A DNA stretch of 64,000 nt. Source: Streptomyces eurythermus (GTDB taxonomy: Bacteria > Actinomycetota > Actinomycetes > Streptomycetales > Streptomycetaceae). Under the pieces are notes generated by a model. It was given only the letters and a program-made list of their open reading frames with translations. It did no database searches and was not told the DNA's origin. Position numbers and translations under genes: made by a program. Where the stretch lies: the NCBI RefSeq assembly GCF_014649115.1, contig NZ_BMSK01000009.1, positions 288,268 through 352,267 of the forward strand, read 5' to 3'. Below are positions 32,118-41,748 of the stretch, one piece after another. Every line of letters begins with the position of its first letter. The stretch's first letter is position 1.

Positions 32118-33760
32118 CCAGCCCCGACGTCACGGTCACGATCATCGTCCACAACGACGCGGCCCGGCTGCCCCGCGCGGTCGCCTCCGTGCGCGCGCAG
32201 ACCCACGCCGGCATCGAGATCGTCATCAGCGACGACCACTCCACCGACGACACCCCCGAGGTGGCCCGGCGGCTCGCCGCCGAGGACGACCGCATCCGCG
32301 TCATCCGGCTGCCCGAGAACAGCGGCGGGTGCAGCGCCCCGCGCAACCGGGCCATCGAGATCTCCCGGGCGCCGTACCTGATGTTCCTCGACAGCGACGA
32401 CGAACTCCCGCCGCGCGCCGTGGAGGTGCTGCTCGCCGCGCACCAGGAGCGCGAGGTCGACTTCGCCATGGGCGCGGTGCGCCGGGTCCGGGTCGACAAC
32501 GGACGCCGCTCCACCTGGATGCCCCACCTGGTCGCCGAGCGCCGCACCCTGGAGGGCATCGAGGAGGACCCCCGGCTGCTCTTCGAGCACCTGGCGACGA
32601 GCAAGATGTACCGGCGCGACTTCCTGGACCGCCACCGGCTGCGCTTCCCCGAGGGCATCCACTACGAGGACCAGCTCTTCTCGGCGCAGGCGTACTGCCT
32701 GGCGAAGGCGTTCACCATCGTCCCGGACCCGGTGTACGTCTGGTACATCGAGCCGTTCGCCGCCGCGGCCGCCGCGTCCATATCCAACCAGCGGGACCGG
32801 ATATCCAACGTCCGCGACCGGGTGGGCGTCCAGCGGCTGATCGACGACTTCCTGCTCGGCAGCGGGCACGAGGGGCTGCGGGCGGACAAGGACTTCAAGT
32901 TCCTCAAGCACGACTTCCGCATGTACGCCGGCGACCTGCCCTACCGGGACGACGCGTGGCTGGCCTCCTTCGCCGAGATCATGAACCCGTACCTGGACAC
33001 GCTGTCCCCCGAGGCGTACGACAGGCTGCCGCGGGACGAACGGGTGGTGCTGGAGCTGCTGCGGCAGGAACGCACGGCCGAGGTACGGCTCGCGGCGCGC
33101 GGCCTGGGGCACCAGGTGGCGCCGCGGCGGGTGACGACCGACGGCGCGGGTGGCCCGTACTGGGGCGAGACGCCGCCGGCGACGGAGCGGGCCCGCCGCG
33201 AGCTGGACCTGTCCGAACTGGAGCTGGACAGCCGCCCGTTCCCGACGGCGCGGTTCCGCCACGAGATCACGGACCTGACGTACGACCCCGGCGCGGTCCT
33301 CACCCTGACGGTCCGCACCTACGACCCGGGCCTGCGCCTGCCCGTCGGCCCCCAGCGCGCCTCGCTCCTGCTCACCCCCGGCAAGCGCCGGATGACGGTC
33401 CCGTTCCGCCTGGACCCGGTGCGCCCCGGCCTCTTCACCGGCACGGTCCGCCTCCACCTCGCCTCGGCGTCCCTCCCCGTCCAGGGCTTCGACGGCCTGC
33501 GCCACCCCGTGATCCGCCTGGAACAGCAGGGCCTCGCCAACTCGTCCGTGCTGCTCGCTCCGCTGGACTTCCCGGCGCGCACGGCCCGCGTCCCGCACCA
33601 CACCGTCACCGTCGAACCGGAACCCCGCAACCCCGGCCGGCTGCAGATCCGCTGGCGGCCGGTGGGGACGACGGCCCGGGTCCTGCGCCCGATGGCCCGC
33701 CGGGTCACCAACCCGCGCCTGCGGAACGCCGCGCGACTGGCGGCGAGCGTACTGAAGTAA
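32114..33760 (+). CDS. GT2 glycosyltransferase, TarS/TarP-like polymer-decorating enzyme
   Basis: A 548-residue cytoplasmic enzyme. The GT-A domain (~1-230) is complete: VTIIVHNDAARL, ISDDHSTDD, CSAPRNRAIE, metal-binding LDSDD, and the YEDQ acid. About residues 230-330 are helical, and the C-terminal ~200 residues are beta-rich (LTYDPGAVLTLTVRTYDPG, LFTGTVRLHL) with a basic end. This GT2 plus linker plus beta-domain plan and its length match TarS-type wall teichoic acid glycosyltransferases, whose C-terminal domains trimerise. ATG 32114 follows ggagg and overlaps the previous stop by 4 bases. It would glycosylate the polymer made by its partner; the sugar is unknown. Confidence 0.85.
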   Translation: MTSPDVTVTIIVHNDAARLPRAVASVRAQTHAGIEIVISDDHSTDDTPEVARRLAAEDDRIRVIRLPENSGGCSAPRNRAIEISRAPYLMFLDSDDELPPRAVEVLLAAHQEREVDFAMGAVRRVRVDNGRRSTWMPHLVAERRTLEGIEEDPRLLFEHLATSKMYRRDFLDRHRLRFPEGIHYEDQLFSAQAYCLAKAFTIVPDPVYVWYIEPFAAAAAASISNQRDRISNVRDRVGVQRLIDDFLLGSGHEGLRADKDFKFLKHDFRMYAGDLPYRDDAWLASFAEIMNPYLDTLSPEAYDRLPRDERVVLELLRQERTAEVRLAARGLGHQVAPRRVTTDGAGGPYWGETPPATERARRELDLSELELDSRPFPTARFRHEITDLTYDPGAVLTLTVRTYDPGLRLPVGPQRASLLLTPGKRRMTVPFRLDPVRPGLFTGTVRLHLASASLPVQGFDGLRHPVIRLEQQGLANSSVLLAPLDFPARTARVPHHTVTVEPEPRNPGRLQIRWRPVGTTARVLRPMARRVTNPRLRNAARLAASVLK

Positions 33761-33794
33761 GGGGCGCGCGAGGCGCCGTCGTGGCGTCTCTCCC

Positions 33795-33825
33795 CGGCCG
33801 GCCGCGGCTCCGTCGTGGCCGGCCG
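33795..33825 (+). terminator. Hairpin after the TarS-like gene
   Basis: Nine-bp GC stem (33795-33803 with 33817-33825). It merges into gcgcggttccccgcgcccctt (33825-33845), a recurring Streptomyces-type intergenic motif seen again near 41720-41780. Confidence 0.6.
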
Positions 33826-33874
33826 CGCGGTTCCCCGCGCCCCTTCGGAGGCGCTGCCGCCGGTCGGTACCGGT

Positions 33875-35386
33875 TCAGGGCACCACGCGGTACAGCACCT
33901 GTCCCCGGGGCCCCACGGCCGTTTCGTGGAGCCACGGGGCCGGGGCGCCCCCGACCACCCAGCGCACCCCGTACTCGCGCAGGATCCCCCGCCGCTCCTC
34001 CACCCCGGCCCCCGCCGAGAAGTACCGTTGCATCGCCGCCTCCCGACGCGCCGCGTCCGGCAGGAACACGTCCGGATAGCCGGGCGCCACGGTGTACGGC
34101 CCGTACGCGGGGATCTGCCGGGCCGGGAACCGGCGGGCCATCACCACATCGCCGTACCGCACCCCGGCCCGCATGATCCACTCATACCCCGCCCACGGCT
34201 GCCGGTACTTCTCCGCGACCGCCTTGGGCAGCGCGTCCCGGCGCACCACGTACCCGAGCGTCCCGGCCTGCGTCCACGCCCCCGCCACCAGCGCGACGAG
34301 CAGCACGCACGCCCACCCCCGGCGCACCGCCCACCGCCCCGCCGACACCGCCTGGAGCGCGGCGGCGAGCTGGGCCGGGACCAGCGCGGCGGGCAGCGCG
34401 CGGCCCCAGGAGTAGTGGCCGCTCAGCCCGCCCGCCGCCACCATCAGGACACCGAGGACGAAGAACAGGGCCAGCGGATCCCGGCGGTCCCGGCGCAGCC
34501 GGAATCCCAGCGCCACCACCCCGGGCAGCACATACCCGAACCGCCCGGCCAGGTCCCGGTACAGCGACCGGTGGACCGCCTCCAGGTCCCCGCCGGCGGA
34601 GAACAGCGCGAAGAAGTCGTAGTACGGCCACAGCCACAGCACCAGCAGACCGGTGAGCACTCCGGTCCCGAGGCGGAGCAGCGTCGCGCGCGCCGGACGG
34701 GCCCCGGCCACCATGGCCAGTCCGCCCAGCGTCGCCACCACCCCGGTGAACTGGTGGCACAGCAGGATCCCCGCCCACAGCACCCCCAGCGCGGCCCCCG
34801 CGCCCCACCCGGCCGGTCCGCGCGCCGCCCGGGTCAGCAGGGCCCAGAAGTGGAAGGTGAGCCCGAGCGCGAACACGCTGGGGTACGACACCGTCAGGGC
34901 CAGGGAGTTCAGCCCGAGGAAGCCGCTCCAGGCGAACAGGTCCGGGCCCCACAGGAACAGCAGGCTCAGCAGGGCCAGGGCGGGGGCGGCGCGGTGTGCG
35001 GTGAGGGTGCGGACGTAGCGGTGGACGCCCGTCACCAGCAGCGCCAGTCCGGCGAGCGCGGCCAGGCGCAGGACCACGAAGACGGACAGGCCGGTCAGCT
35101 TGGCGACGATGCCGAGCAGCAGCGTCCACGGCGAGTAGTACGGGCTCGGCGTGTCGGCGTCGATCAGCGGGTTGCCGGGATGCACGAGGCTGTGCCGCAG
35201 CCGCTCGACCGTGGCCGCGTGCATGCCCAGGTCGCCCGCCCACGGCAGCCGGACGACGACCAGGAGCAGCAGCACCAGGACCAGTGCGGCGGCGCCCTGC
35301 GCCGAGATCCGTCCGGCGCGGGCCACCGGGTGGCGCGGCGCCGCCGTACGCTGCTCCGGTTCGGTGTCGGATGTCGTGGTCTGCAT
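33875..35386 (-). CDS. Polytopic membrane protein, possible GT-C type
   Basis: A 503-residue integral membrane protein with about 10-12 helices, beginning with a cytoplasmic tail (residues 1-30) and a first helix at ~32-52. The first external loop has GDLGMHAATVERLRHSLVHPGNPL, and later there are SPYYSPWTLLLG and LFLWGPDLFAWSGF. The general layout, with an acidic/His loop after helix one and a soluble C-terminal end, fits polyprenyl-sugar-dependent glycosyltransferases, but no certain catalytic motif is seen. ggtgg lies just before the ATG. It converges with the TarS-like gene and precedes the glutamate dehydrogenase on the same strand after a strong terminator. Function uncertain; probably envelope polysaccharide-related. 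Confidence 0.7.
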   Translation of the reverse strand: MQTTTSDTEPEQRTAAPRHPVARAGRISAQGAAALVLVLLLLVVVRLPWAGDLGMHAATVERLRHSLVHPGNPLIDADTPSPYYSPWTLLLGIVAKLTGLSVFVVLRLAALAGLALLVTGVHRYVRTLTAHRAAPALALLSLLFLWGPDLFAWSGFLGLNSLALTVSYPSVFALGLTFHFWALLTRAARGPAGWGAGAALGVLWAGILLCHQFTGVVATLGGLAMVAGARPARATLLRLGTGVLTGLLVLWLWPYYDFFALFSAGGDLEAVHRSLYRDLAGRFGYVLPGVVALGFRLRRDRRDPLALFFVLGVLMVAAGGLSGHYSWGRALPAALVPAQLAAALQAVSAGRWAVRRGWACVLLVALVAGAWTQAGTLGYVVRRDALPKAVAEKYRQPWAGYEWIMRAGVRYGDVVMARRFPARQIPAYGPYTVAPGYPDVFLPDAARREAAMQRYFSAGAGVEERRGILREYGVRWVVGGAPAPWLHETAVGPRGQVLYRVVP

Positions 35387-35433
35387 GATCCACCGACCCT
35401 ACCGCCGTCCGTGTCCGCGTCACCCGGACAGAC

Positions 35434-35473
35434 GAAAGACGCCCGGGGCCGCCGCGGGCCCCGGGCGCCTTTC
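35434..35473 (-). terminator. Terminator of the NAD-glutamate dehydrogenase gene
   Basis: Gaaag/ctttc outer arms, one mismatch, then an 11-bp GC-rich stem (35440-35450 with 35457-35467) around gccgcg. It starts about 13 bases past the gene's stop and separates it from the membrane protein gene. Confidence 0.8.
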
Positions 35474-35485
35474 ACACCGTGCGGA

Positions 35486-38400
35486 CTACGAGTGCGTGCG
35501 CAGCAGCGTCCGCATCGTGCGCATCGCCACCGACAGGTTGGCGAGGTCGAACGAGTCCGAACCGCGGATCTCGTCCAGCGTGGTGCGGGCCCGGCCCAGC
35601 AGCGCCGCGTTCTTCTCCTCCCACGCCTCGAACCGCTGCTGCGGCGTCGAGGTGCCGTTGCCCACCGCGAGGATGTCCGCGGTGAGGGCCGCGTGCGCCG
35701 CGTACAGGTCCTCGCGGATGGAGGCGCGGGCCATCGACTGCCAGCGGTCGGTGCGGGGCAGCTCGATGATGCGGTCCATGAGCTGGGTGATGTCCAGCCG
35801 GTCGGCGAGGTCGTAGTACACCTCGGCGACGTCCAGCGGCTCCTTGCCCATGCGATCGGCCACCGACACGATGTCGAGCGCCGGGAAGGCGGAGGAGAAG
35901 CCGGCCACGCGGGTCGCCAGCTCGTCCGGGACGCCGGCCGCGGACAGCTCGTCGTACACGTGCTGGTACCACTCCAGGTCCGCGCCGCGCAGCAGCTTCG
36001 GCAGCTCCTGCCAGACCCGCTCGACCCGGTCGGCGAAGAACTCCACCGTCTCGGCGAGCTGGACCGGCTGCGGCCGGTTGTTCAGCAGCCAGCGCGTGCC
36101 GCGCTCGACCAGGCGGCGCGAGTGCAGCCGGATGCGGGTCTGCACGGCCGCGTCGACCTTGTTGTCCAGCGCCTCGACGGCGTCCCACACCGGAGCCGCG
36201 CAGAAGATCACGCGGGCCGCGGTCTGGGCGCGGACGATCTCCTCCAGGGAGGCGCCGGTCTCCTCGCGCAGCCGGTGCAGATACGTCGTGCCGCCCGTGT
36301 TGACCGTGTCGTTGACCAGCACCGTGGTGGTGATCTCGCGGCGCAGCGGGTGGTTGTCGATGGCGTCGGCGAACCGCTCGCGCAGGGCCGTCGGGAAGTA
36401 GGCGTGCAGCAGACCGCGCAGGTACGGGTCGTCCGGCAGCGAGGTGTGCAGCAGCTCCTCGGCCACCGTGATCTTGGTGTACGCGAGGACGACGGCCGTC
36501 TCCGGGCCGGTCAGCCCCTGGCTCTGGGCGAGGCGCTCGCGGATCTGCCGGTCGGTCGGCAGGAACTCCAGCGCCCGGTCCAGGTGGCCCTCGCGCACCA
36601 GGTGGCGGATGAACCGCTGCTGGGCGTGGAGCATGTCCTTGGCCTGGGACAGCGCGTTGGCCAGGGCGGTGTTCTGCGCGTAGTTGTTGCGCAGCACCAG
36701 CGCGCCGACCTCGTCGGTCATCTCGGCGAGCAGCTTGTTGCGCTGCTTGACGGTCATGTCGCCGTCCGCGACCAGGCCGTTCAGCAGGATCTTGATGTTC
36801 ACCTCGTGGTCGGAGGTGTCCACGCCGGCGCTGTTGTCGATCGCGTCGGTGTTGATCTTTCCGCCGTGCCGGGCGAACTCGATCCGGCCGAGCTGGGTCA
36901 GGCCCAGGTTGCCGCCCTCGCCGACGACCCTGGCCCGCAGGTCCTGGCCGTCCACGCGGATGGCGTCGTTGGCCTTGTCGCCGACGTCGGCGTGGGACTC
37001 CGTCGACGCCTTGACGTACGTGCCGATGCCGCCGTTCCACAGCAGGTCCACCGGCGCCTTGAGGATGGTCCGCATCAGGTCGGCCGGGGTCATCTTGGTG
37101 ACCTTGCCGTCGATGCCGAGGGCCTCGCGGATGTGGCTGTTGAGCGGGATCGACTTGGCGGTGCGCGGGAAGATCCCGCCGCCCGCCGACAGCAGGCTCG
37201 TGTCGTAGTCGGCCCAGCTGGAGCGGGGCAGCTCGAACAGGCGGCGGCGCTCGGCGTAGGAGGTGGCCGCGTCCGGGTTCGGGTCGATGAAGATGTGCCG
37301 GTGGTCGAACGCGGCGACCAGGCGGATGTGCTCCGACAGCAGCATGCCGTTGCCGAACACGTCACCGGACATGTCACCGATGCCGACGACCGTGAAGTCC
37401 TCGGTCTGCGTGTCCACGCCCAGCTCGCGGAAGTGCCGCTTGACGGACTCCCAGGCGCCGCGCGCGGTGATGCCCATGCCCTTGTGGTCGTAGCCGGCCG
37501 AGCCGCCGGAGGCGAAGGCGTCGCCGAGCCAGAAGTCGTAGCTGTTCGCGACGTCGTTGGCGATGTCGGAGAAGGTCGCGGTGCCCTTGTCGGCGGCGAC
37601 CACCAGGTAGGTGTCGTCGCCGTCGTGCCGGACCACGTCCCGCGGCGGCACGACCTCGCCGGCCACCATGTTGTCGGTGATGTCGAGCAGCGCCGAGATG
37701 AACGTCTTGTAGCTGGCGATGCCCTCGGCCAGCCAGGCGTCGCGGTCCACGCCCGGGTCGGGCAGCTGCTTGGCGACGAAGCCGCCCTTGGCGCCCACCG
37801 GCACGATCACGGTGTTCTTCACCATCTGCGCCTTGACCAGGCCGAGGATCTCCGTACGGAAGTCCTCGCGCCGGTCCGACCAGCGCAGACCGCCGCGCGC
37901 GACCTTGCCGAAGCGCAGGTGCACGCCCTCCACCCGCGGCGAGTACACCCAGATCTCGAACGCCGGGCGCGGCGCGGGCAGGTCCGGGATGGCCCGCGGG
38001 TCGAACTTCATGGAGACGTAGTCGTGCGGCTCGCCGCCCGGCCCCTCCTGGAAGAAGTTGGTGCGCAGGGTCGCCTTGATGACGGTCAGGAACGACCGCA
38101 GGATGCGGTCCTCGTCCAGGCTGGCCACCTGCTCCAGGGCCGCGTCCAGCTCCTCCAGCAGGGCGTCGGTGATCTCCACGCCGGCCTGCTGCCGCTCCGG
38201 GGACATCCGGGCCTCGAACAGGGAGACCAGGAGCCGGGTGGTGTGGACGTTGTTGCGGAGGGTGTCCTCCATGTAGTCCTGCGAGAAGGTCGAGCCGGCC
38301 TGCCGCAGGTACTTGGCGTAGGCGCGCAGCACCATCGCCTGCCGCCAGGTCAGCCCGGCGCTGAGCACGAGGGCGTTGAAGCCGTCGTTCTCGGCCTTGC

Positions 38401-40432
38401 CGGTCCAGGTCGCGGCGAACGCGTCCTGGAACCGCTCGCGGCCGTCGTCGCCCAGGTAGTCGCCGTTGCCGCCGCCGAGCGACTTCGGCATGCGCAGGCC
38501 GAAGTCGTAGATCCAGGCGGTGGTGCGGTCGGCGCAGCGCATCTCGTACGGCCGCTCGTCGGTGACCTCGACGCCGAGCCGGCTCAGCACCGGCAGCACC
38601 TTGGACAGCGAGACCGTGCCGCCCTTCTGGTAGATCTTGAACCGGCGCTCGTCGGGCGCGGCGCCCACCGGCTCGTACAGGCTCAGCGAGAAGGCCTTGT
38701 CCTCGCTCAGCTGCTCCAGGTGGACCAGGTCGGCGACGGCCGCGCGCGGGCTGTGGTCGGCCTTGTAGCCCTCCGGGAAGGCGTGGTTGTAGCGGCGCAG
38801 CACCTCGGCCGCGCGCTCCTCGCCGCACTCGGCGGTCAGCGCCTCGGCGAACGCGTCGGCCCAGGAGCGGGCCGCCTCCACCAGACGGGCCTCGATGCGT
38901 TCCTTGTCGGCGTCCGACAGCTCGGGCAGCTCGGTGCCCTGCGGGACGCGGACCACGAAGTGCAGCCGGGAGAGGATCGACTCGGTGTTCCAGGCGGTGA
39001 AGTCGACGCTGGTGCCGCCCAGCTCCTCCTTGAGGATGTCGATGATCCGCAGGCGCACGCCGGTGGTGTAGCGGTCGCGCGGGAGGTAGACGAGGGCCGA
39101 GTAGTAGCGGCCGTACTCGTCCTGGCGCAGGTACAGCCGCAGCCGGCGGCGCTCCTGGAGGTAGAGCACGCTGGTGACGATGGCCTGGAGCTCGGCGACC
39201 GGCGTCTGGAACAGCTCGTCGCGCGGGTAGGTCTCCATGATCTGGAGCAGGTCGCGGCCGTCGTGGCTGTGCGGCGAGAAGCCGGCCCGGGCGAGCACCT
39301 CGTCCACCTTGCGGCGGATCACCGGCACCCGGCGCACGGACTCTGTGTAGGCGGCGGAGGAGAACAGGCCGAGGAAGCGGCGCTCACCGATGACGTTGCC
39401 GTCCGCGTCGAACTTCTTGACGCCGATGTAGTCCAGGTACGACGGCCGGTGCACGGTGGCCCGGCTGTTGGCCTTGGTCAGCACCAGCAGCTTGTGCTCG
39501 CGGGCCTTGGCGCGGGCGTCGGCCGGGAGGCGCTCGAAGGAGGGGCTGACCGGGTGCTGGTCCTCCTTGGCGTGGTGCGGGTCCGAGCGCAGTATGCCGA
39601 GACCGGTGCCGGGCACGGCGGCGAGCGTGTCGTCCTCGCGCAGCTCGTACTCGCGGTAGCCGAGGAAGGTGAAGTGGTCCGCGGCCAGCCAGTGCAGCAG
39701 CTCGCGGGCCTCCGCGACCTCGGGGCGGGGCAGGTCGGCGGGGGCGGGCTCGCTCTCCAGGCCGTCGGCGATCCGGATCGCCGAGTCCCGCATTTTCTCC
39801 CAGTCCTCGACGGCCTCGCGGACGTCGGACAGCACGCGGAGCAGGTCTGCGGAGATCTGCTTCAGGTCGGCGCGGTCGGTCTCCCGGTCGATCTCGACGT
39901 GGATCCAGGACTCGACGTGCGCGTCGTGCGGGAGGTCGTCGCCGACGGGCGGGGTCGGCAGCACCTCGAGCAGCTTGCCGGTCAGGTCCCGGCGGACCAC
40001 GAACTGCGGGTGGATGACGACGTGGATGCCACGCCCCTGCCGCGTCAGCTCGTTGGTGACCGAGTCCACGAGGAAGGGCATGTCGTCGGTGACGACCTCC
40101 ACGACGGTGTGGCTGCACGTCCACCCGTTCTCTTCCACCGTCGGGGTGTGCACCCGCACGTTGGCGGTGCCCTGCGGGCGGTTCTCGGCGAGCCGGTAGT
40201 GCGAGACCGCGGCGCCGAAGACGTCGACCGGGTCGCGGTCGGCGAGGTCTTCGGGGGCGGTGTGCAGGTAGTAGCGCTGGAGGAACGCGAGCACGGATTC
40301 GCTGTCCGGGGTGCCGGGGGTGCCCTCGCTCGTCGTCCCGGTCGGTAGGTGCCCCCCGACCGGGCTGTTCTCAGCTACCCGGGCGGCCCTTTCGAGCAGC
40401 TCGGCCTTGGCTTCGTCCAGCTTGGTCTGCAT
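35486..40432 (-). CDS. gdh: Large NAD-specific glutamate dehydrogenase
   Basis: Converts glutamate to 2-oxoglutarate and ammonia with NAD, feeding carbon from amino acids into the citric acid cycle. The 1648-residue chain is of the 180-kDa class known from Streptomyces and mycobacteria. The N-terminal half (~1-700) holds ACT-like regulatory regions; the catalytic core lies around ~780-1200 (GGLRWSDRREDFRTEIL, VPVGAKGGFVAKQLP, VGIGDMSGDVFGNGML). The long C-terminal helical region ends MRTMRTLLRTHS. ATG 40432 is chosen because caggag lies 10 bases upstream and the family starts MQTKLDEAK; the frame is open a little further upstream. In mycobacteria this class is controlled by the FHA protein GarA, which makes the local FHA/kinase genes noteworthy. 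Confidence 0.96.
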   Translation of the reverse strand: MQTKLDEAKAELLERAARVAENSPVGGHLPTGTTSEGTPGTPDSESVLAFLQRYYLHTAPEDLADRDPVDVFGAAVSHYRLAENRPQGTANVRVHTPTVEENGWTCSHTVVEVVTDDMPFLVDSVTNELTRQGRGIHVVIHPQFVVRRDLTGKLLEVLPTPPVGDDLPHDAHVESWIHVEIDRETDRADLKQISADLLRVLSDVREAVEDWEKMRDSAIRIADGLESEPAPADLPRPEVAEARELLHWLAADHFTFLGYREYELREDDTLAAVPGTGLGILRSDPHHAKEDQHPVSPSFERLPADARAKAREHKLLVLTKANSRATVHRPSYLDYIGVKKFDADGNVIGERRFLGLFSSAAYTESVRRVPVIRRKVDEVLARAGFSPHSHDGRDLLQIMETYPRDELFQTPVAELQAIVTSVLYLQERRRLRLYLRQDEYGRYYSALVYLPRDRYTTGVRLRIIDILKEELGGTSVDFTAWNTESILSRLHFVVRVPQGTELPELSDADKERIEARLVEAARSWADAFAEALTAECGEERAAEVLRRYNHAFPEGYKADHSPRAAVADLVHLEQLSEDKAFSLSLYEPVGAAPDERRFKIYQKGGTVSLSKVLPVLSRLGVEVTDERPYEMRCADRTTAWIYDFGLRMPKSLGGGNGDYLGDDGRERFQDAFAATWTGKAENDGFNALVLSAGLTWRQAMVLRAYAKYLRQAGSTFSQDYMEDTLRNNVHTTRLLVSLFEARMSPERQQAGVEITDALLEELDAALEQVASLDEDRILRSFLTVIKATLRTNFFQEGPGGEPHDYVSMKFDPRAIPDLPAPRPAFEIWVYSPRVEGVHLRFGKVARGGLRWSDRREDFRTEILGLVKAQMVKNTVIVPVGAKGGFVAKQLPDPGVDRDAWLAEGIASYKTFISALLDITDNMVAGEVVPPRDVVRHDGDDTYLVVAADKGTATFSDIANDVANSYDFWLGDAFASGGSAGYDHKGMGITARGAWESVKRHFRELGVDTQTEDFTVVGIGDMSGDVFGNGMLLSEHIRLVAAFDHRHIFIDPNPDAATSYAERRRLFELPRSSWADYDTSLLSAGGGIFPRTAKSIPLNSHIREALGIDGKVTKMTPADLMRTILKAPVDLLWNGGIGTYVKASTESHADVGDKANDAIRVDGQDLRARVVGEGGNLGLTQLGRIEFARHGGKINTDAIDNSAGVDTSDHEVNIKILLNGLVADGDMTVKQRNKLLAEMTDEVGALVLRNNYAQNTALANALSQAKDMLHAQQRFIRHLVREGHLDRALEFLPTDRQIRERLAQSQGLTGPETAVVLAYTKITVAEELLHTSLPDDPYLRGLLHAYFPTALRERFADAIDNHPLRREITTTVLVNDTVNTGGTTYLHRLREETGASLEEIVRAQTAARVIFCAAPVWDAVEALDNKVDAAVQTRIRLHSRRLVERGTRWLLNNRPQPVQLAETVEFFADRVERVWQELPKLLRGADLEWYQHVYDELSAAGVPDELATRVAGFSSAFPALDIVSVADRMGKEPLDVAEVYYDLADRLDITQLMDRIIELPRTDRWQSMARASIREDLYAAHAALTADILAVGNGTSTPQQRFEAWEEKNAALLGRARTTLDEIRGSDSFDLANLSVAMRTMRTLLRTHS

Positions 40433-41084
40433 TGTCCTCTGGCTCCTGTCGCGCGCCGTTGCGTGACGTAGAAGGAAGTTCTGTCTCTTCCCTTGCGACA
40501 CAACGCCACGTCCCGGGGTGTCCGGTCTCTGTCGACGGTATGCCGCGAGGTGAGATGAGCGGGGAGAATCCGGCCAATTTCATGACGCCGGACGAGTGTG
40601 ACGCTGCTCTCGGCAGCGCCGTGAACCCGACCGTTTCCGGCGCCGCGGAGGCGTCCGCGCCCCCGTCCCGCCCGCGAAGACCAGCGACCGCCGCCCGGTC
40701 ACGGAGACGAGCCGTGCAACCCGGGCGCAGGGCGGGAGCAGGATCGCCCCCGCGGGATATCGCGCTGATCACGCCACAAGGCTATCGCTCTTGCCCCGGG
40801 GCGCGTCATGAGCCGCATGTGTACAAAACCGAGTGGTGAAGTTTGACGTTCTGCACAGCGATAGGGGCGGGGAGGGTGACGTATCCGGCCACCGGCGCGC
40901 ACGGCCCGCCGCCGGGTCATCCGGTCGCGTCCCCGCGTCCGCCGCCGCACTCTGAAAACCACCGGGTCCTCTTGGCAGGCGCGCCCGGCGGGGGGCACGG
41001 TGCCTTGAGTCCGCCACGGGTCCCGGCGTCCCGCCGCGGAGCGCCGAGTCCCACCCTCACGCACGGAGTCTGCGAGGAACCGAC
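40433..41084. other. Long non-coding region between gdh and the PfpI-type gene
   Basis: About 650 bases. Divergent promoters for the glutamate dehydrogenase and the PfpI-type gene should lie here. A plus-strand frame (40432-40839) exists but has no ribosome binding site and poor coding character. A less GC-rich stretch at ~40800-40870 (gtacaaaaccg, gaagtttgacg) is the likeliest promoter area for the downstream gene. I see no RNA structure I can support. Confidence 0.45.
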
Positions 41085-41651
41085 ATGCCCACCAAGATCC
41101 TCATCGTCACCGGCGACGCGGCGGAGTCCCTGGAGGTGTTCTACCCCTACCAGCGGCTGCGCGAGGAAGGCTACGAGGTCCACATCGCGGCCCCCTCCCG
41201 CAAGACGCTCCGCTTCGTCGTCCACGACTTCGAGCCCGGCTACGACACGTACACCGAGAAGCCCGGCTACACCTGGCCCGCCGACCTGGCGTTCGCCGAG
41301 GTCGACCCCGGCGAGTACGCGGCCCTGGTGATCCCCGGCGGCCGGGCGCCCGAGTACCTGCGCAACGACGCCGAGCTGCGCAAGATCCTCAAGGCGTTCT
41401 TCGACGCGGACAAGCCCGTGGCCCAGATCTGCCACGGCCCGCTGCTCACCGCCGCGGTCGACTCCCTGCGGGGCCGCCGGGTGACGGCCTACCCGGCCCT
41501 GGAACCGGACATGCAGGCGGCCGGCGCGGACTTCCAGGACACCGAGGCGGTGGTCGACGGCACCCTGGTCTCCTCCCGCGCCTGGCCGGACCACCCGGCG
41601 TGGATGCGGGAGTTCCTGAAGGTGCTGCGGGCGGCCGCGCCGGCGAGCTGA
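41085..41651 (+). CDS. DJ-1/PfpI-family protein
   Basis: A 188-residue protein of the class I glutamine amidotransferase-like fold. The nucleophile elbow is QICHGPLL with Cys116 and His117, and Glu in the first half (AESLEVFYPYQRL) can complete the site, as in PfpI-type proteases and glyoxalase/deglycase-type DJ-1 proteins. IPGGRAPEYLR is the typical oxyanion segment. ATG 41085 begins a standard MPTKILIVTGD start. It is monocistronic: a strong bidirectional terminator follows. Likely cytoplasmic stress-related enzyme; protease versus glyoxalase activity cannot be decided from sequence. Confidence 0.92.
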   Translation: MPTKILIVTGDAAESLEVFYPYQRLREEGYEVHIAAPSRKTLRFVVHDFEPGYDTYTEKPGYTWPADLAFAEVDPGEYAALVIPGGRAPEYLRNDAELRKILKAFFDADKPVAQICHGPLLTAAVDSLRGRRVTAYPALEPDMQAAGADFQDTEAVVDGTLVSSRAWPDHPAWMREFLKVLRAAAPAS

Positions 41652-41710
41652 GGCCGGGTACCCGGTCCCGCCGCAGGGCCTGGGCCGCCTCGCCGGGGCG
41701 GCGGGCACGT

Positions 41711-41748
41711 CGTGGCCGGGGCGCGCGCTTCCCCGCGCCCCGGCCACG
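41711..41748. terminator. Bidirectional terminator between PfpI-type and HAD genes
   Basis: Perfect 15-bp stem (41711-41725 with 41734-41748), 8-base loop, between convergent genes. It contains cttccccgcgcccc, a variant of the repeat at 33825; a further copy lies at 41761-41779. Confidence 0.8.

Noticed and set aside
33815..40348. A 2177-codon open frame on the plus strand
   Set aside because: It lies opposite the glutamate dehydrogenase and a membrane protein, is dominated by Arg, Val, Leu and Gly runs and shows no domain; it is a GC-bias shadow.
40432..40839. 135-codon frame upstream of the PfpI-type gene
   Set aside because: It lacks a ribosome binding site and domain similarity, begins inside the gdh leader on the opposite strand and has weak coding character.
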